A stretch of DNA of 64,000 nt from Pistricoccus aurantiacus (GTDB lineage Bacteria; Pseudomonadota; Gammaproteobacteria; Pseudomonadales; Halomonadaceae), in NCBI RefSeq assembly GCF_042682565.1, contig NZ_JBHUIC010000005.1. One strand, 5' to 3'. A model generated the notes under the pieces. It saw only the letters and a program-made list of their open reading frames with translations. It searched no databases and was not told the DNA's origin. Shown one piece after another: positions 42,401 through 50,702 of this stretch. Made by a program: the position numbers and the translations under genes. Each line of letters begins with the position of its first letter. The stretch's first letter is position 1.

Positions 42401-45400
42401 GCCCTTCTGTCCCAAGAGAAAAAACTCTCGGGTGCCCGGGGTCAGGCTGACGTCGATGGATCCGAGGCTGGCGTTCGTTCGGTCGCCGGGGTTGAATTCG
42501 ACGACCGCTTTCGTTTCTTCGCGATCGTAGCCGTTGTGAAAGTGGATCTCGGGGTATTCGAACCGGGCATCGGTGCTGTCGGGCAATGACATGAAGTACT
42601 TCGACACGGGCGGTTCCGAATGCGCGGCCTGATCGGCGACCGGCCGGGGGTGGATGCTCGAATACCCGTCAGGAGCGCTGGTCGCGAACTGGGTGATCAG
42701 CGCCTCGCCCGGGTTCAGGATCGCATCCGACCACTCGTCGGAAAGGCGGATGTGCAGCGGCACGAGGGGCACTTCATCTTTTTCATCGGCACGGGACGCG
42801 GCCGCGAGGTCCACGCCGAAGTCGATCCCGAACGTGACGATCAAGGTGTCCGCCTGCGACCCGGCCTTGTTCGTCCCCCCTTGCAGTGAGCCGTTGACCG
42901 CGCCCGCCGGTGCCTGCGTCGGGTGGTAGGTCACGCCAAGCGTTGGCTTGGCACCGCTCCACTGGAATGCGCCGTCCACCGTGAGCTTTTCCTGATGGCT
43001 GGTGGGATCGGTTCCCAGGAAGAGGCCCGGGATCAACATGGGCCCCGCAAGCGCGTTCTGATCGCAGCGCATGTAGCGCGGATGCAGCCGCCAGAGCGAT
43101 TTGTGCTGCCCGGTGCCGCTGCCGCCTTCGACCTGTAGGCGCCGTTCCTCGAGCTCCAGCCAGAAAAAGTAATACCGGTTCTTGAAGACGCAGACCGTCA
43201 CGTCTGAGAAAAGCTCGAAGGTCTTGGGAACGGCGACCTCCTGCCAATAGGTCCAGTCCATCGCCTTGAGGTATTGGCCGGGGTCCTGCAGCTCCGCGAT
43301 CGTCTGATAATCGGCCTCGAGCTTGCGGTAGAAGAAGCGCCCCGGCTCCCATTTGGCTTTGGCCAGCACATGATAGAGGGTTCTTTCGGTTCCGTCATCG
43401 TCGAGGCGGCGCTCGGCATAGAAGCTGCACATGCTCAGGTCGCACGCCCCGGCGAGGTCCTTCATGTAGGCGTTCACCGCCGCCTCGACCGAGTCCGGCG
43501 TGATGTCTCCGCCAGACACCGCCTGCTGCAGCGCGTCGAACTCAGGCGAGGTGATCTGGCGCAGCTCCGGCTCGATGTAGTTCTGTGGGTAGAGCATGAG
43601 CTTCTGGTTGGCTTCCCACTGCCGGTAGTCCTTGTCGATCTCCCATCTCGCGGCCAGCGCGTCCCGGTGATCCACGCCGTCGGCATCGACGAAGCCCACC
43701 CCGGGGTCCAGGTCGGCCAGGGCGCGCGATATGAAGAGCTGCAGCGAACTGATCGCCTCGACGATGCGGCTCGTGGGCACCGCACTCGTGACGTTCACGT
43801 CCAGCAGTAGATAGGAATAGAGCTGTTCGCTGTCGGTTATCCTGCGTTTCAGGTCCTCGTGCCCGGCGATGCGGGTCTGCATGAAGGCCGGGACCAGCGC
43901 ATCGCGTTCGCGTTCGGCGAGGCGGTGGCGGAAGCCTGCCATCTGATTGCCATCGTCGAACCGCGCGACCCCGGCCTGCGCCGCCGCCGCCGCCGCGCTC
44001 CAATCCTCGCTACGTCCGGAGGTGCTCACGCGCTTCAGCGCCAGGAGGTCCCTCGCGCTCAGGCCGAGCTCCGCCGCCAATCGCACATGCCGTGCGATCA
44101 AGTCGATCTGCGAGACGTCGCGTGCCACCGCGCCGGGCCCGATCAGCGCGTCCGCATAGACATTCATATCCTCGGGCGGGCAGCTCAGGAAGAGCGCCAG
44201 CGTCTCCCGACTTCCCGCCACCCAATGCGCCCGCGTCTCGTCCGGCATGTCGGATCCGGCGTCATCCGCATTGGCCAGCACCAAATATCCCCTCAGGGCG
44301 GCGTCGGTCGCGGGCGCCATCTGAAGCGCGGCGAACCGGTGCAGCCAAACGAGCTGGGCAAGGTCCAACGGTCGTGGCGTACCTTGTTCATCCGCCAGTT
44401 CTGGCGCGATCCACTCGGGCGTATTCGCCAGCATCGCGAGCTCGACCTCGCCGAGCTCGAGGGTCGAGACGACCGCGACGTGACGCCGGATCTCGGCGAG
44501 TGCCTGGAGGGCCTCGTCGTCGCCAGCCCCTTTCAGGGCCGTCCGAAGCAGATCGAGCGCTCCCACCTGCGCCCAGCGGAGGAAGGAGGCGGCGCTGGCC
44601 GAACTGATCTGCGCATCGACCGCCGCGACCTGCGCTTCCATCGCCTGCGCCTGCCGATCCCGCAAGATCACCAGATGCTCCACGAGCGCGAGCAGCCCAT
44701 CGAGATTGCCCGACCCCCCGGGATCGATCCCTCCGTTCGTGAGGCAGGCTCGGCAGGCGGCTTCGATCTCGTCCCGCGTCACGCCTTGGAGGAAGACGCC
44801 GGCGCCGTCGCAGATCGAGCCGGCGCCGGTCATGTGCGCGAGCCAGGTCTCGGCGGAGACGGACCCGCCGCTCCATTCCACGAACCCGGCGAAGGTGCCG
44901 AGCCGCATCGCCACCGGCGCATAGGCGCTCGCGACGCCGTCGAACCACGCGACATCCGCATCCGTCGCCGACGCTCCGCTGGCGGGTGGCGAGGCGAGGA
45001 GGGCAAGCAGGGCATCCGGGTCGAGCTCGGCCTCGCCCATCCAGCGAGCCAGGTCCGCCAGCCATTCGACGGCGCTGCTCAGGGCGTCCGTTTCGGCCTC
45101 GGTCTCGTTGCGGCTTGTGAGCGTCTTCCACAATGACGGCTCGTCGCCGAGCCCGTCGCTGATCCGTCTCATCAGCGCCAGGCCGGACAGGACCGGCCAG
45201 CCGAACATACGGCATAGCGTCACCATCCGGTAGAGCGCGGCCAATCCCCGCGCGTCGACCCCCTTCGACAGGGCGAAGCCATCCTCCAGCGCGTCCACGA
45301 CCTTCTCGAGCTCGAGGGCCGACAGGCCGAACCCGCGCGCGACGATCGCGCCGAGCGTCTCGTCCCAGATCGACGTCCTCCCCTCGACCACCAGACGATG

Positions 45401-47029
45401 CACCTCCGGCGCATCCTCGTGAAAGAGCGAGGCCATGAAGGATTGTTCGGTCTGCTCCAGCCCCGGCACCGCATTCTCGTCGACGATGGTCTCGTCGGCC
45501 CGCCGATAGGGGCTGATCTCGCCGAACAGCGCGGCGAAGCCGGCAGGCGTCAGGTCGAACGCCTCCCTAAAAAGCGGATAGCTCGCCAACAGGCGCAGGC
45601 CAGTCGCGGTCACCCTGCGCGTGGGCCGAGAGGGGCTGGTCAGGTGTCCGTCGACATACGCCGCGGCGCCGGGCAGCGCCAACAGCAGGTTCAGTTCGTG
45701 AAAGGCGAGCCCTGTGCCGTGATGGAGCCGGGCGAGGTAGTTGAGGACACGCAGTTCCGGCGGGTGGAAACCGTTCCCGGTACCGACGGCTTTGCCTTCG
45801 GGCGTCATGCGTAGCTTGACCGGCTCGGCATTCGCCAGGAACGCCGTGGCGAAGTCGCGTTGCTCGACCGGCTCGCCGCTTTCCTGAGCGACGGCGTAGA
45901 GTCCGCAAAGCTGTGCGAGCCCATCGGCGTCGAGGTCGAGCGCGGACATGAGTGGGTCCAGGAGGCCCTTCTCTTGCGATGATGTCGGTGGGTAGAGCCC
46001 CCCCAGCGTGTTGGGGGTATTCATGTGGTCGTCGGTGTCCTCGGAGACGAGCAGCAGCATGTTGCCCTCCGCAGAGGTCTTATCCTTCGCCCCCAATAAC
46101 CCGAGCAATCCGGCCGTGTCCTGCGCCCACCGGTGATCGATGAACGAACCTGGATCAAGCCGGGCTGTGCGCACGGCAATATCGTTGATTCTGGCGCCAC
46201 CCAGGGCGTCCATGGCAGCGCGCGCCGTCGTCACGGCATGGTCATAGGGCAATGAAACCGGATACACTTGACTTCCCATGTCGAAGTCCGAACTCCCGGC
46301 CCGCAGCACCTCGTTGACCAGTTGAATGGTTGGCACTTCGCGTTTCAGATTGGCTTCATTGAGTACCAACTCGGCAAGATCCGGGCGACGATTGACCAGC
46401 GCAAAGGGATTGTCCTCGGCGCTGAAGATGCCAAGCCCAGCGGCCTGCCCCGTCGCAACACGATAAAGGTATCGTAGATAGGCAGCGGGCGACTGGCTGG
46501 ACTGCAGGCTTGCCGGTTTTGCATAGGCTTGCACCTGCGTGCTTCGGCTGGCATCAGGCCGCGGCGAGCCGGATGGCATGTGGCGGAGCGCCTGGTTCAT
46601 GGGGTCGTTCACGGCCAGCTCGTGCCGCATCAGGCGGTAGCTGCGAAGCGCCTCGCGCCGAGACCGGCGAAGCAGGCGCCGAATGTCGGCACTCTCGGCT
46701 TGCAACCGCGTTCCCGCGCGCGCCATGCGCGCTTTCATCACCGGCACGGATCTGCAAGCGGCAATGGCCGCAGCGCTCTCGAACCCGTATCGAGTGATCT
46801 CCGCCGCGAGGTCCTCCGGACACACCTCACGGGCAATACGCCGGTAGATCGGGTCTTCTGCCAGCGCCTCGTAAGAGATCGCTCCTGGAGTCTTGGGAAG
46901 ATCCCGGCGGCGCGCCGCCTTTACAGATACCCGCTGTGGCCGACCGGATTTGCGCTGGTCAGGAATGGCGGCCGGGGTCATCAAGGGGGATTTGCCTATG
47001 GCACTAACGGTTATATTGGAGGTAGCCAT
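39461..47029 (-). CDS. Tc toxin A subunit (TcA, TcdA-like)
   Basis: The 2522-residue product has the full TcA order: an N-terminal VRP1/alpha-helical shell region ('SPAAYLRYLYRVATG' near residue 190), a neuraminidase-like region near 1170-1330 ('DYRQWEANQKLMLYPQNYIE', 'YYFFWLELEERR'), receptor-binding segments, 'YGAYGWEVFYHIPSAIAAGY' and 'FLPPYNGELRGL' near 1850-2000, a long pore-helix region, and the TcB-binding end ('FDVFYPGQYDRRIQSINIRF', 'FQNTGVDSCWHMVIP'). TcA forms the pentameric injection pore of insecticidal Tc complexes. No stops interrupt it. GGAG lies eight bases before the ATG at 47029, preferred to an ATG 30 bases upstream. No TcB or TcC gene is beside it. Confidence 0.92.
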   Translation of the reverse strand: MATSNITVSAIGKSPLMTPAAIPDQRKSGRPQRVSVKAARRRDLPKTPGAISYEALAEDPIYRRIAREVCPEDLAAEITRYGFESAAAIAACRSVPVMKARMARAGTRLQAESADIRRLLRRSRREALRSYRLMRHELAVNDPMNQALRHMPSGSPRPDASRSTQVQAYAKPASLQSSQSPAAYLRYLYRVATGQAAGLGIFSAEDNPFALVNRRPDLAELVLNEANLKREVPTIQLVNEVLRAGSSDFDMGSQVYPVSLPYDHAVTTARAAMDALGGARINDIAVRTARLDPGSFIDHRWAQDTAGLLGLLGAKDKTSAEGNMLLLVSEDTDDHMNTPNTLGGLYPPTSSQEKGLLDPLMSALDLDADGLAQLCGLYAVAQESGEPVEQRDFATAFLANAEPVKLRMTPEGKAVGTGNGFHPPELRVLNYLARLHHGTGLAFHELNLLLALPGAAAYVDGHLTSPSRPTRRVTATGLRLLASYPLFREAFDLTPAGFAALFGEISPYRRADETIVDENAVPGLEQTEQSFMASLFHEDAPEVHRLVVEGRTSIWDETLGAIVARGFGLSALELEKVVDALEDGFALSKGVDARGLAALYRMVTLCRMFGWPVLSGLALMRRISDGLGDEPSLWKTLTSRNETEAETDALSSAVEWLADLARWMGEAELDPDALLALLASPPASGASATDADVAWFDGVASAYAPVAMRLGTFAGFVEWSGGSVSAETWLAHMTGAGSICDGAGVFLQGVTRDEIEAACRACLTNGGIDPGGSGNLDGLLALVEHLVILRDRQAQAMEAQVAAVDAQISSASAASFLRWAQVGALDLLRTALKGAGDDEALQALAEIRRHVAVVSTLELGEVELAMLANTPEWIAPELADEQGTPRPLDLAQLVWLHRFAALQMAPATDAALRGYLVLANADDAGSDMPDETRAHWVAGSRETLALFLSCPPEDMNVYADALIGPGAVARDVSQIDLIARHVRLAAELGLSARDLLALKRVSTSGRSEDWSAAAAAAQAGVARFDDGNQMAGFRHRLAERERDALVPAFMQTRIAGHEDLKRRITDSEQLYSYLLLDVNVTSAVPTSRIVEAISSLQLFISRALADLDPGVGFVDADGVDHRDALAARWEIDKDYRQWEANQKLMLYPQNYIEPELRQITSPEFDALQQAVSGGDITPDSVEAAVNAYMKDLAGACDLSMCSFYAERRLDDDGTERTLYHVLAKAKWEPGRFFYRKLEADYQTIAELQDPGQYLKAMDWTYWQEVAVPKTFELFSDVTVCVFKNRYYFFWLELEERRLQVEGGSGTGQHKSLWRLHPRYMRCDQNALAGPMLIPGLFLGTDPTSHQEKLTVDGAFQWSGAKPTLGVTYHPTQAPAGAVNGSLQGGTNKAGSQADTLIVTFGIDFGVDLAAASRADEKDEVPLVPLHIRLSDEWSDAILNPGEALITQFATSAPDGYSSIHPRPVADQAAHSEPPVSKYFMSLPDSTDARFEYPEIHFHNGYDREETKAVVEFNPGDRTNASLGSIDVSLTPGTREFFLLGQKGFEALKVEETEPCKISARWHLEFETKSGERRTVESRTVSQDEALLARGFSSTPAKTLWSDPHVFLWTRIPLPDEWQFDGSGPAILRIKAKVERRVSPVDLKLRSNTGKPKYLTSQGRNLPASAWFDVETLVLHPPRGKTNTAWAQTGEHGSRNFMHLADEVNRTNAETFLLSNSSSVLSALAKTMPRPGGCETLFLPRNQSGEEDFGTFLEDFETTLDQIYQGDETGLSPERIPAQTFDFDSAYGAYGWEVFYHIPSAIAAGYASSGQFDLAMQWLRRIFDPQLEMPWRVKPLHTATEPTGGLAFDTGDVIVDPDRIARDYPFYYQQTTIRNMLEVLLDAGDAEYERQTQESLQRAKALYVSAKQFFSDNLSDTLEALTATPWTDPTLGEAARDGYDGFLPPYNGELRGLHATLEGRLSNLRHWLDLDGQPLDVPLLAQPIDPLVLQRTAKSRSTPGSGGGEAAFDSPLGFPYVIRAAKGHINNLKLTSHRLQDASEKEGGARLEEVRMDAAVRRSGRAVGLQDFAVEAAGMEVAIKTTKVAKSTVALGNHTMRALEKAAEVFDQTDDVLLATVKGQRVTYKNLAQKISAGFKSTIPNTFGFSNGGQNLEQADLAMMTGDIVLFLYHWNMKSETKALKALTAEAYGMGRKTAELAAQLVLDGEELAKASMAVAHQKAIRDELSAQHDGAKGLRKEWNEVFGGTSFYKPFREDLEALYAEEWATTQEFCRLLVQLYEDETELADGATFLRTTSLGGHIDKFNAPHRLALDIERLEMAYIQAILDKASQTTELRFSLSELTAVGSDHSALEDLTTQGEVYFQLTDEMFDVFYPGQYDRRIQSINIRFPGLAGAGLSPHARLTQVSNTRFMTPDRDLKRGAGVRKNRHGLQSLMLGACEVDTAHIDAPDGLLKRFQNTGVDSCWHMVIPAVHELKSSKAARGRGRDWRAKVEKHYEALKPHMTDVEFTVRFSGRWAGAAELRR

Positions 47030-47339
47030 TTTGCGTTCTCCGACATTCTGCCTATACACGCCTTGGCTGGGCTTTCAGAAGTTGGTCGTCGAAGAACGGC
47101 AATTGGTTCAAAACTATTTTAGACCGCCGCACCATATCATCCGGAGGCGAGCTGCTCGATTTTGGGCAAGGCAGAAGCCGGGGCAGCAACTCCGTAATGT
47201 CGGCTATCGTGATACAGTGCTGCAGGTTCGCAGTTGCAGCGAAATACGCACATCTCACCGGCGATCCGACACGTGGTGGGACAAGGCGAAGGCGAGGCCA
47301 CTTTCCGCTTTAAAGAAACACTGGCTCGAGGGAAGGAGA
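47030..47339. other. Upstream region of the TcA gene, no gene recognised
   Basis: About 310 bases between the toxin start and the extra tRNA-Glu. Apart from the toxin ribosome binding site I see no convincing gene, tRNA fragment or terminator. The toxin promoter must lie here or be read through from the minus-strand tRNA genes. Short frames on both strands show no family similarity. Confidence 0.6.
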
Positions 47340-47415
47340 TGGCGTCCCGTAGGGGGTTCGAACCCCTGTTACCGCCGTGAAAGGGCGGTGTCCTGGACCA
47401 CTAGACGGATGGGAC
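47340..47415 (-). tRNA. Second tRNA-Glu (TTC), slightly damaged copy
   Basis: It is nearly identical to the tRNA-Glu at 47690-47765, including the anticodon TTC and encoded CCA. Differences fall in the acceptor region: 5' strand GTCCCAT now faces ACGGGAC, leaving an A-C mismatch at pair 6-67, and the base after position 7 is C instead of T. It sits at the right edge of the island. Possibly still functional, possibly a decaying copy. Confidence 0.85.
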
Positions 47416-47440
47416 GTAAGGTAGAAAGTAGGATGAATTC

Positions 47441-47499
47441 TGGATCGGGAAACGAGATTCGGCCGGGCTGGCGCACCAGATCGCGACCCTCGCCTTGGC
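47441..47499 (-). repeat. Right island repeat A (tRNA-Gly 3' fragment with hairpin insert)
   Basis: TGGATCGGGAAACGAGATTC, then an insert with CTGGCGCACCAG, then TCGCGACCCTCGCCTTGGC. It matches tRNA-Gly from the CCA end to the anticodon stem, interrupted at the T-loop by the insert. In the insert the hairpin arms are CTGG/CCAG, while the other copies have GTGG/CCAC or TGG/CCA, so pairing is kept. Confidence 0.82.
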
Positions 47500-47518
47500 C
47501 TACTTAATTGTTCAAACT

Positions 47519-47572
47519 TGGAGCGGGAAACGAGATCGACCGGGGTGGCGCTCCACCTCGCGACCCTTGCCT
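47519..47572 (-). repeat. Right island repeat B (tRNA-Gly 3' fragment with hairpin insert)
   Basis: TGGAGCGGGAAACGAGATCG, insert with GGTGGCGCTCCACC, then TCGCGACCCTTGCCT. It is the closest match to the left repeat at 38527-38573 and lies 21 bases from the intact tRNA-Gly. Confidence 0.85.
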
Positions 47573-47593
47573 AGCTTGCTCGATATACAAATC

Positions 47594-47668
47594 TGGAGCG
47601 GGAAACGAGATTCGAACTCGCGACCCTCGCCTTGGCAAGGCGATGCTCTACCACTGAGCTATTCCCGC
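47594..47668 (-). tRNA. tRNA-Gly (GCC)
   Basis: Minus-strand cloverleaf GCGGGAATAGCTCAG ... TTCCCGC, with anticodon GCC in the loop CTTGCCA, T-loop TTCGAAT, discriminator T and encoded CCA. It is the intact parent of the three island repeats. Confidence 0.96.
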
Positions 47669-47689
47669 TTGATCCCGAGGATAAAGAAG

Positions 47690-47765
47690 TGGCGTCCCAT
47701 AGGGGGTTCGAACCCCTGTTACCGCCGTGAAAGGGCGGTGTCCTGGACCACTAGACGAATGGGAC
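47690..47765 (-). tRNA. tRNA-Glu (TTC)
   Basis: Minus-strand cloverleaf with GTCCCAT/ATGGGAC acceptor, anticodon TTC in CTTTCAC, T-loop TTCGAAC and encoded CCA. It is first in the tRNA operon behind a near-consensus promoter. Confidence 0.97.
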
Positions 47766-47790
47766 GCATGACCTCGTTCAGGTGGCGCGT

Positions 47791-47819
47791 ATAGTAATAA
47801 GCTCTTTTCCTGCTGTCAA
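47791..47819 (-). promoter_or_regulatory. Sigma-70 promoter of the tRNA-Glu/tRNA-Gly operon
   Basis: On the minus strand TTGACA (47814-47819), an exact 17-base spacer and TACTAT (47791-47796), followed by a GC-rich discriminator, 25 bases upstream of tRNA-Glu. It is a near-perfect stable-RNA promoter, and transcription may extend through the tRNA-Gly fragments to the extra tRNA-Glu and the toxin. Confidence 0.8.
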
Positions 47820-47929
47820 CAACCGAGACGCGGGAATTTCTTTTGGTGGATTCTTGCCAGACGGAATCCGACTTTTAGAGAATAAACATCCACCCTGACA
47901 CATCGCCCTAATGGGCAAAGGAGACGATC

Positions 47930-48331
47930 ATGGCCCGTCGAGTCGAGAAAACCGACCAGCAGTGGCGAAAACAATTGACCGCCGAGCAGTACCGGGTCAC
48001 TCGGGAAAAAGGCACCGAGCGTCCGTTCACCGGCAATCACCAGGTGACGGATGAACACGGCATCTATCACTGCATCTGTTGCGATGCGCCCCTGTTTGAA
48101 AACGAGCACAAGTTCGACGCGGGCTGCGGCTGGCCGAGCTTCGATCGCCCCTTCGGCAAGGGTCGGGTCGAGGAGCATCAGGATGATTCCCACGGCATGC
48201 GGCGCACGGAAGTGGTCTGCTCGAACTGCGGCGCGCACCTGGGCCATGTCTTCCCGGATGGCCCGCCTCAGACTACCGGGCAACGCTACTGCATCAACGA
48301 CGTGGCGCTAAATTTTCATCGTGGTGAATAG
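47930..48331 (+). CDS. msrB: Peptide-methionine (R)-S-oxide reductase MsrB
   Basis: The 133-residue enzyme repairs methionine-R-sulfoxide in proteins. It shows the zinc site made of two CxxC pairs (CICC with 'DAPLF', and CSNC with 'GAHLGHVFPDG'), the 'GCGWPSFDRPF' loop and the catalytic Cys in 'RYCINDVALNF' near the C-terminus. AAAGGAG lies upstream of the ATG. Single gene after the tRNA cluster. Confidence 0.96.
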   Translation: MARRVEKTDQQWRKQLTAEQYRVTREKGTERPFTGNHQVTDEHGIYHCICCDAPLFENEHKFDAGCGWPSFDRPFGKGRVEEHQDDSHGMRRTEVVCSNCGAHLGHVFPDGPPQTTGQRYCINDVALNFHRGE

Positions 48332-48437
48332 CGACGAGCGAGATCCCGGATTCGCTATCAAGCCTTGAGTATCTGTTCACCGCCCGCCCTGCGCCTTACT
48401 ATGTTCGTCTTTCAGACAATTGCAGGAGAACGGGCTT

Positions 48438-49400
48438 ATGCTCGGCTGGTATCCGGGACACATGCATAAGGCGCGTCGGCAGATCAAGGAAGCGCTGCCG
48501 GAAATCGATGTCGTGCTCGAGGTACTGGACGCTCGCCTACCCTACTCCAGCGCCAACCCCATGCTGGCGGAGCTGACGGAGCACAAGCCGGTGCTCAAGC
48601 TTCTTTCCCGAGCGGATCTGGCGGACCCGGAACGAACCCGGGAATGGGTGGCTCACTTCGATGCCGAGACGAACACCCGAGCCCTGGCGATCACCACCAC
48701 GCAGGCAAAGGAGCTCAAGCGTATTCCCGGACTGTGCCATGAACTGGCCGGGCATATTCGCGCCGATCGCGACGTGCGGGTCATGGTGATGGGGATTCCC
48801 AATGTGGGAAAATCGACGCTGATCAATGGCCTGGCTGGGCGCAAGATCGCCAGAACCGGCAACGAGCCGGCGGTGACCAAGCGCCAGCAGAAGGTGCGCA
48901 TCGACGGCCGCGTGGCCCTGATCGACACGCCCGGCGTGCTGTGGCCTAAGATCGAGGATCAAGCGAGCGCCTACCGCCTGGCCGCCAGCGGCGCCATTCG
49001 CGATACCGCCATGGACTATATCGATGTGGCGATCGTGGCGGCGGCGGAGCTGGCCCGGCGCTATCCCGAGGCGCTCAAGACCCGCTATAAACTTGCTGCC
49101 CTTCCCGCCTACCGCGTCAACCCGCAGAGCACCGAGGTGGATGCGGACGGCCCCGCCTTTCAGGATCTGCTGGCCCGGGCCGGCTTCGACGGCGAGGCGA
49201 TACTCGGTGAGATCGCCGCCAGGCGCGGCGGCCTGCGCCCCGGGGGCGAGGTCGACTGGCATCGCGGCGCCGAGGTACTGTTGCACGAACTTCGAGACGG
49301 CAAGCTGGGCCGTCTGACTCTGGAAACCCCGGCGGATATTCCTTTGCCAGAAACAGGCGCTGGTGAAGATGCCGTCTCGCCTTCACCCTCGGTCTCCTGA
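48438..49400 (+). CDS. ylqF: Ribosome biogenesis GTPase YlqF/RbgA-like
   Basis: The 320-residue circularly permuted GTPase has the order G4-G5-G1-G2-G3: 'LSRADLADP' near residue 60, 'TTTQAKEL' near 86, Walker A 'GIPNVGKSTLING' near 118 and 'LIDTPGVLWPK' near 165. It starts MLGWYPGHMHKARR, characteristic of the family. RbgA acts in late 50S assembly in Bacillus. GGAG lies upstream of the ATG at 48438; an upstream start at 48420 is rejected. Confidence 0.93.
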   Translation: MLGWYPGHMHKARRQIKEALPEIDVVLEVLDARLPYSSANPMLAELTEHKPVLKLLSRADLADPERTREWVAHFDAETNTRALAITTTQAKELKRIPGLCHELAGHIRADRDVRVMVMGIPNVGKSTLINGLAGRKIARTGNEPAVTKRQQKVRIDGRVALIDTPGVLWPKIEDQASAYRLAASGAIRDTAMDYIDVAIVAAAELARRYPEALKTRYKLAALPAYRVNPQSTEVDADGPAFQDLLARAGFDGEAILGEIAARRGGLRPGGEVDWHRGAEVLLHELRDGKLGRLTLETPADIPLPETGAGEDAVSPSPSVS

Positions 49401-49469
49401 CCCGCTTGACGCATTGTCGAACCCGCATCGTTGAAACCGCACTTTTGAACATGAGTACTTGGATACCGC

Positions 49470-50702
49470 ATGGATACCTCGACCCCGCTAAGAAAGTCCC
49501 ACAAGCTCGATAACGTCTGCTATGACATTCGTGGTCCGGTGCTTGATCATGCCAAGCGCCTGGAAGAAGAAGGCCATCGCATTCTCAAGCTCAATATCGG
49601 TAATCCTGCCCCTTTCGGTTTCGAGGCGCCGGAAGAAATCCTTCAGGACGTGATGCGCAACCTGCCCACCGCCCAAGGCTACTGCGACTCCAAGGGGCTT
49701 TATTCAGCCCGCAAGGCGATCATGCAGGAATGTCAGCGCAAGGACATTCCCGGGGTAGGGATTGAAGATATCTTCATCGGCAACGGCGTTTCCGAGCTGA
49801 TCGTGATGGCCATGCAAGCCCTGCTCAACGACGGCGACGAAGTGCTGATCCCGGCGCCGGACTATCCGCTGTGGACTGCGGCGGTCAATCTCTCCGGCGG
49901 CCACGCGGTACATTACCTGTGCGACGAGCAGGCGGACTGGGCGCCGGACATGAGCGATCTGCGAGACAAGATCACCAGTCACACCCGAGCCCTGGTACTG
50001 ATCAATCCCAACAACCCTACCGGGGCGGTATATCCGCCGGAGGTGCTGCGGGAGCTTTTGTCCATCGCCGAGCAGCATCGTCTGGTGGTGTTTTCCGACG
50101 AGATCTACGACAAGATTCTCTATGACGACGCGGAACACGTCTCCACCGCCGCCCTGGCGGCAGGGGATCAGTTGGTCATCACCCTGAACGGCCTGTCGAA
50201 GAGCTATCGCTGCGCCGGCTTTCGCTCCGGCTGGATGATCATTTCCGGCAACGCCGCCAAGCAGCGCGCCGCGGATTTCTTGCAGGGGCTCAATATGCTG
50301 GCCTCGATGCGTCTGTGCGCCAACGTGCCCGCTCAGCATGCCATCCAAACCGCCCTGGGTGGCTATCAGTCGATCAACGATCTGATTCTTCCCGGGGGAC
50401 GCCTGAAGGCACAGCGCGACCTCACCTTCGACAAGCTCAATGCCATCCCGGGGGTATCCTGCGTCAAGCCAAAGGGCGCGTTATACGCCTTCCCCAGGCT
50501 CGACCCAAAGGTCTATTCCATCGTCGACGATCAGAAGCTGGTGCTGGATCTGCTGCTGCAGGAAAAGATCCTGCTGGTGCAAGGCACCGCCTTCAACTGG
50601 CCGGAACCGGATCATGTGCGTATCGTCACCCTGCCCTGGGTGGACCAGCTCGATGCGGCCCTGGATCGTTTCGCGCACTTTCTCGAGAGTTATCGCCAAT
50701 AG
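49470..50702 (+). CDS. alaA: PLP-dependent aminotransferase (AlaA-like)
   Basis: The 410-residue class I aminotransferase closely resembles glutamate-pyruvate aminotransferase AlaA. The internal aldimine Lys lies in 'NGLSKSYRCAGFRSGWM' near residue 240, the PLP-contact Asp/Tyr in 'FSDEIYDKILYDD' near 210 and 'NPNNPTGAVYPPEVL' near 174. It starts 'MDTSTPLRKSHKLDNVCYDI', the AlaA N-terminus. Role: alanine synthesis from pyruvate and glutamate. Confidence 0.92.
   Translation: MDTSTPLRKSHKLDNVCYDIRGPVLDHAKRLEEEGHRILKLNIGNPAPFGFEAPEEILQDVMRNLPTAQGYCDSKGLYSARKAIMQECQRKDIPGVGIEDIFIGNGVSELIVMAMQALLNDGDEVLIPAPDYPLWTAAVNLSGGHAVHYLCDEQADWAPDMSDLRDKITSHTRALVLINPNNPTGAVYPPEVLRELLSIAEQHRLVVFSDEIYDKILYDDAEHVSTAALAAGDQLVITLNGLSKSYRCAGFRSGWMIISGNAAKQRAADFLQGLNMLASMRLCANVPAQHAIQTALGGYQSINDLILPGGRLKAQRDLTFDKLNAIPGVSCVKPKGALYAFPRLDPKVYSIVDDQKLVLDLLLQEKILLVQGTAFNWPEPDHVRIVTLPWVDQLDAALDRFAHFLESYRQ

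Noticed and set aside
47052..47258. 68-residue minus-strand frame upstream of the toxin
   Set aside because: It has no convincing RBS or family resemblance, and the product composition looks random.
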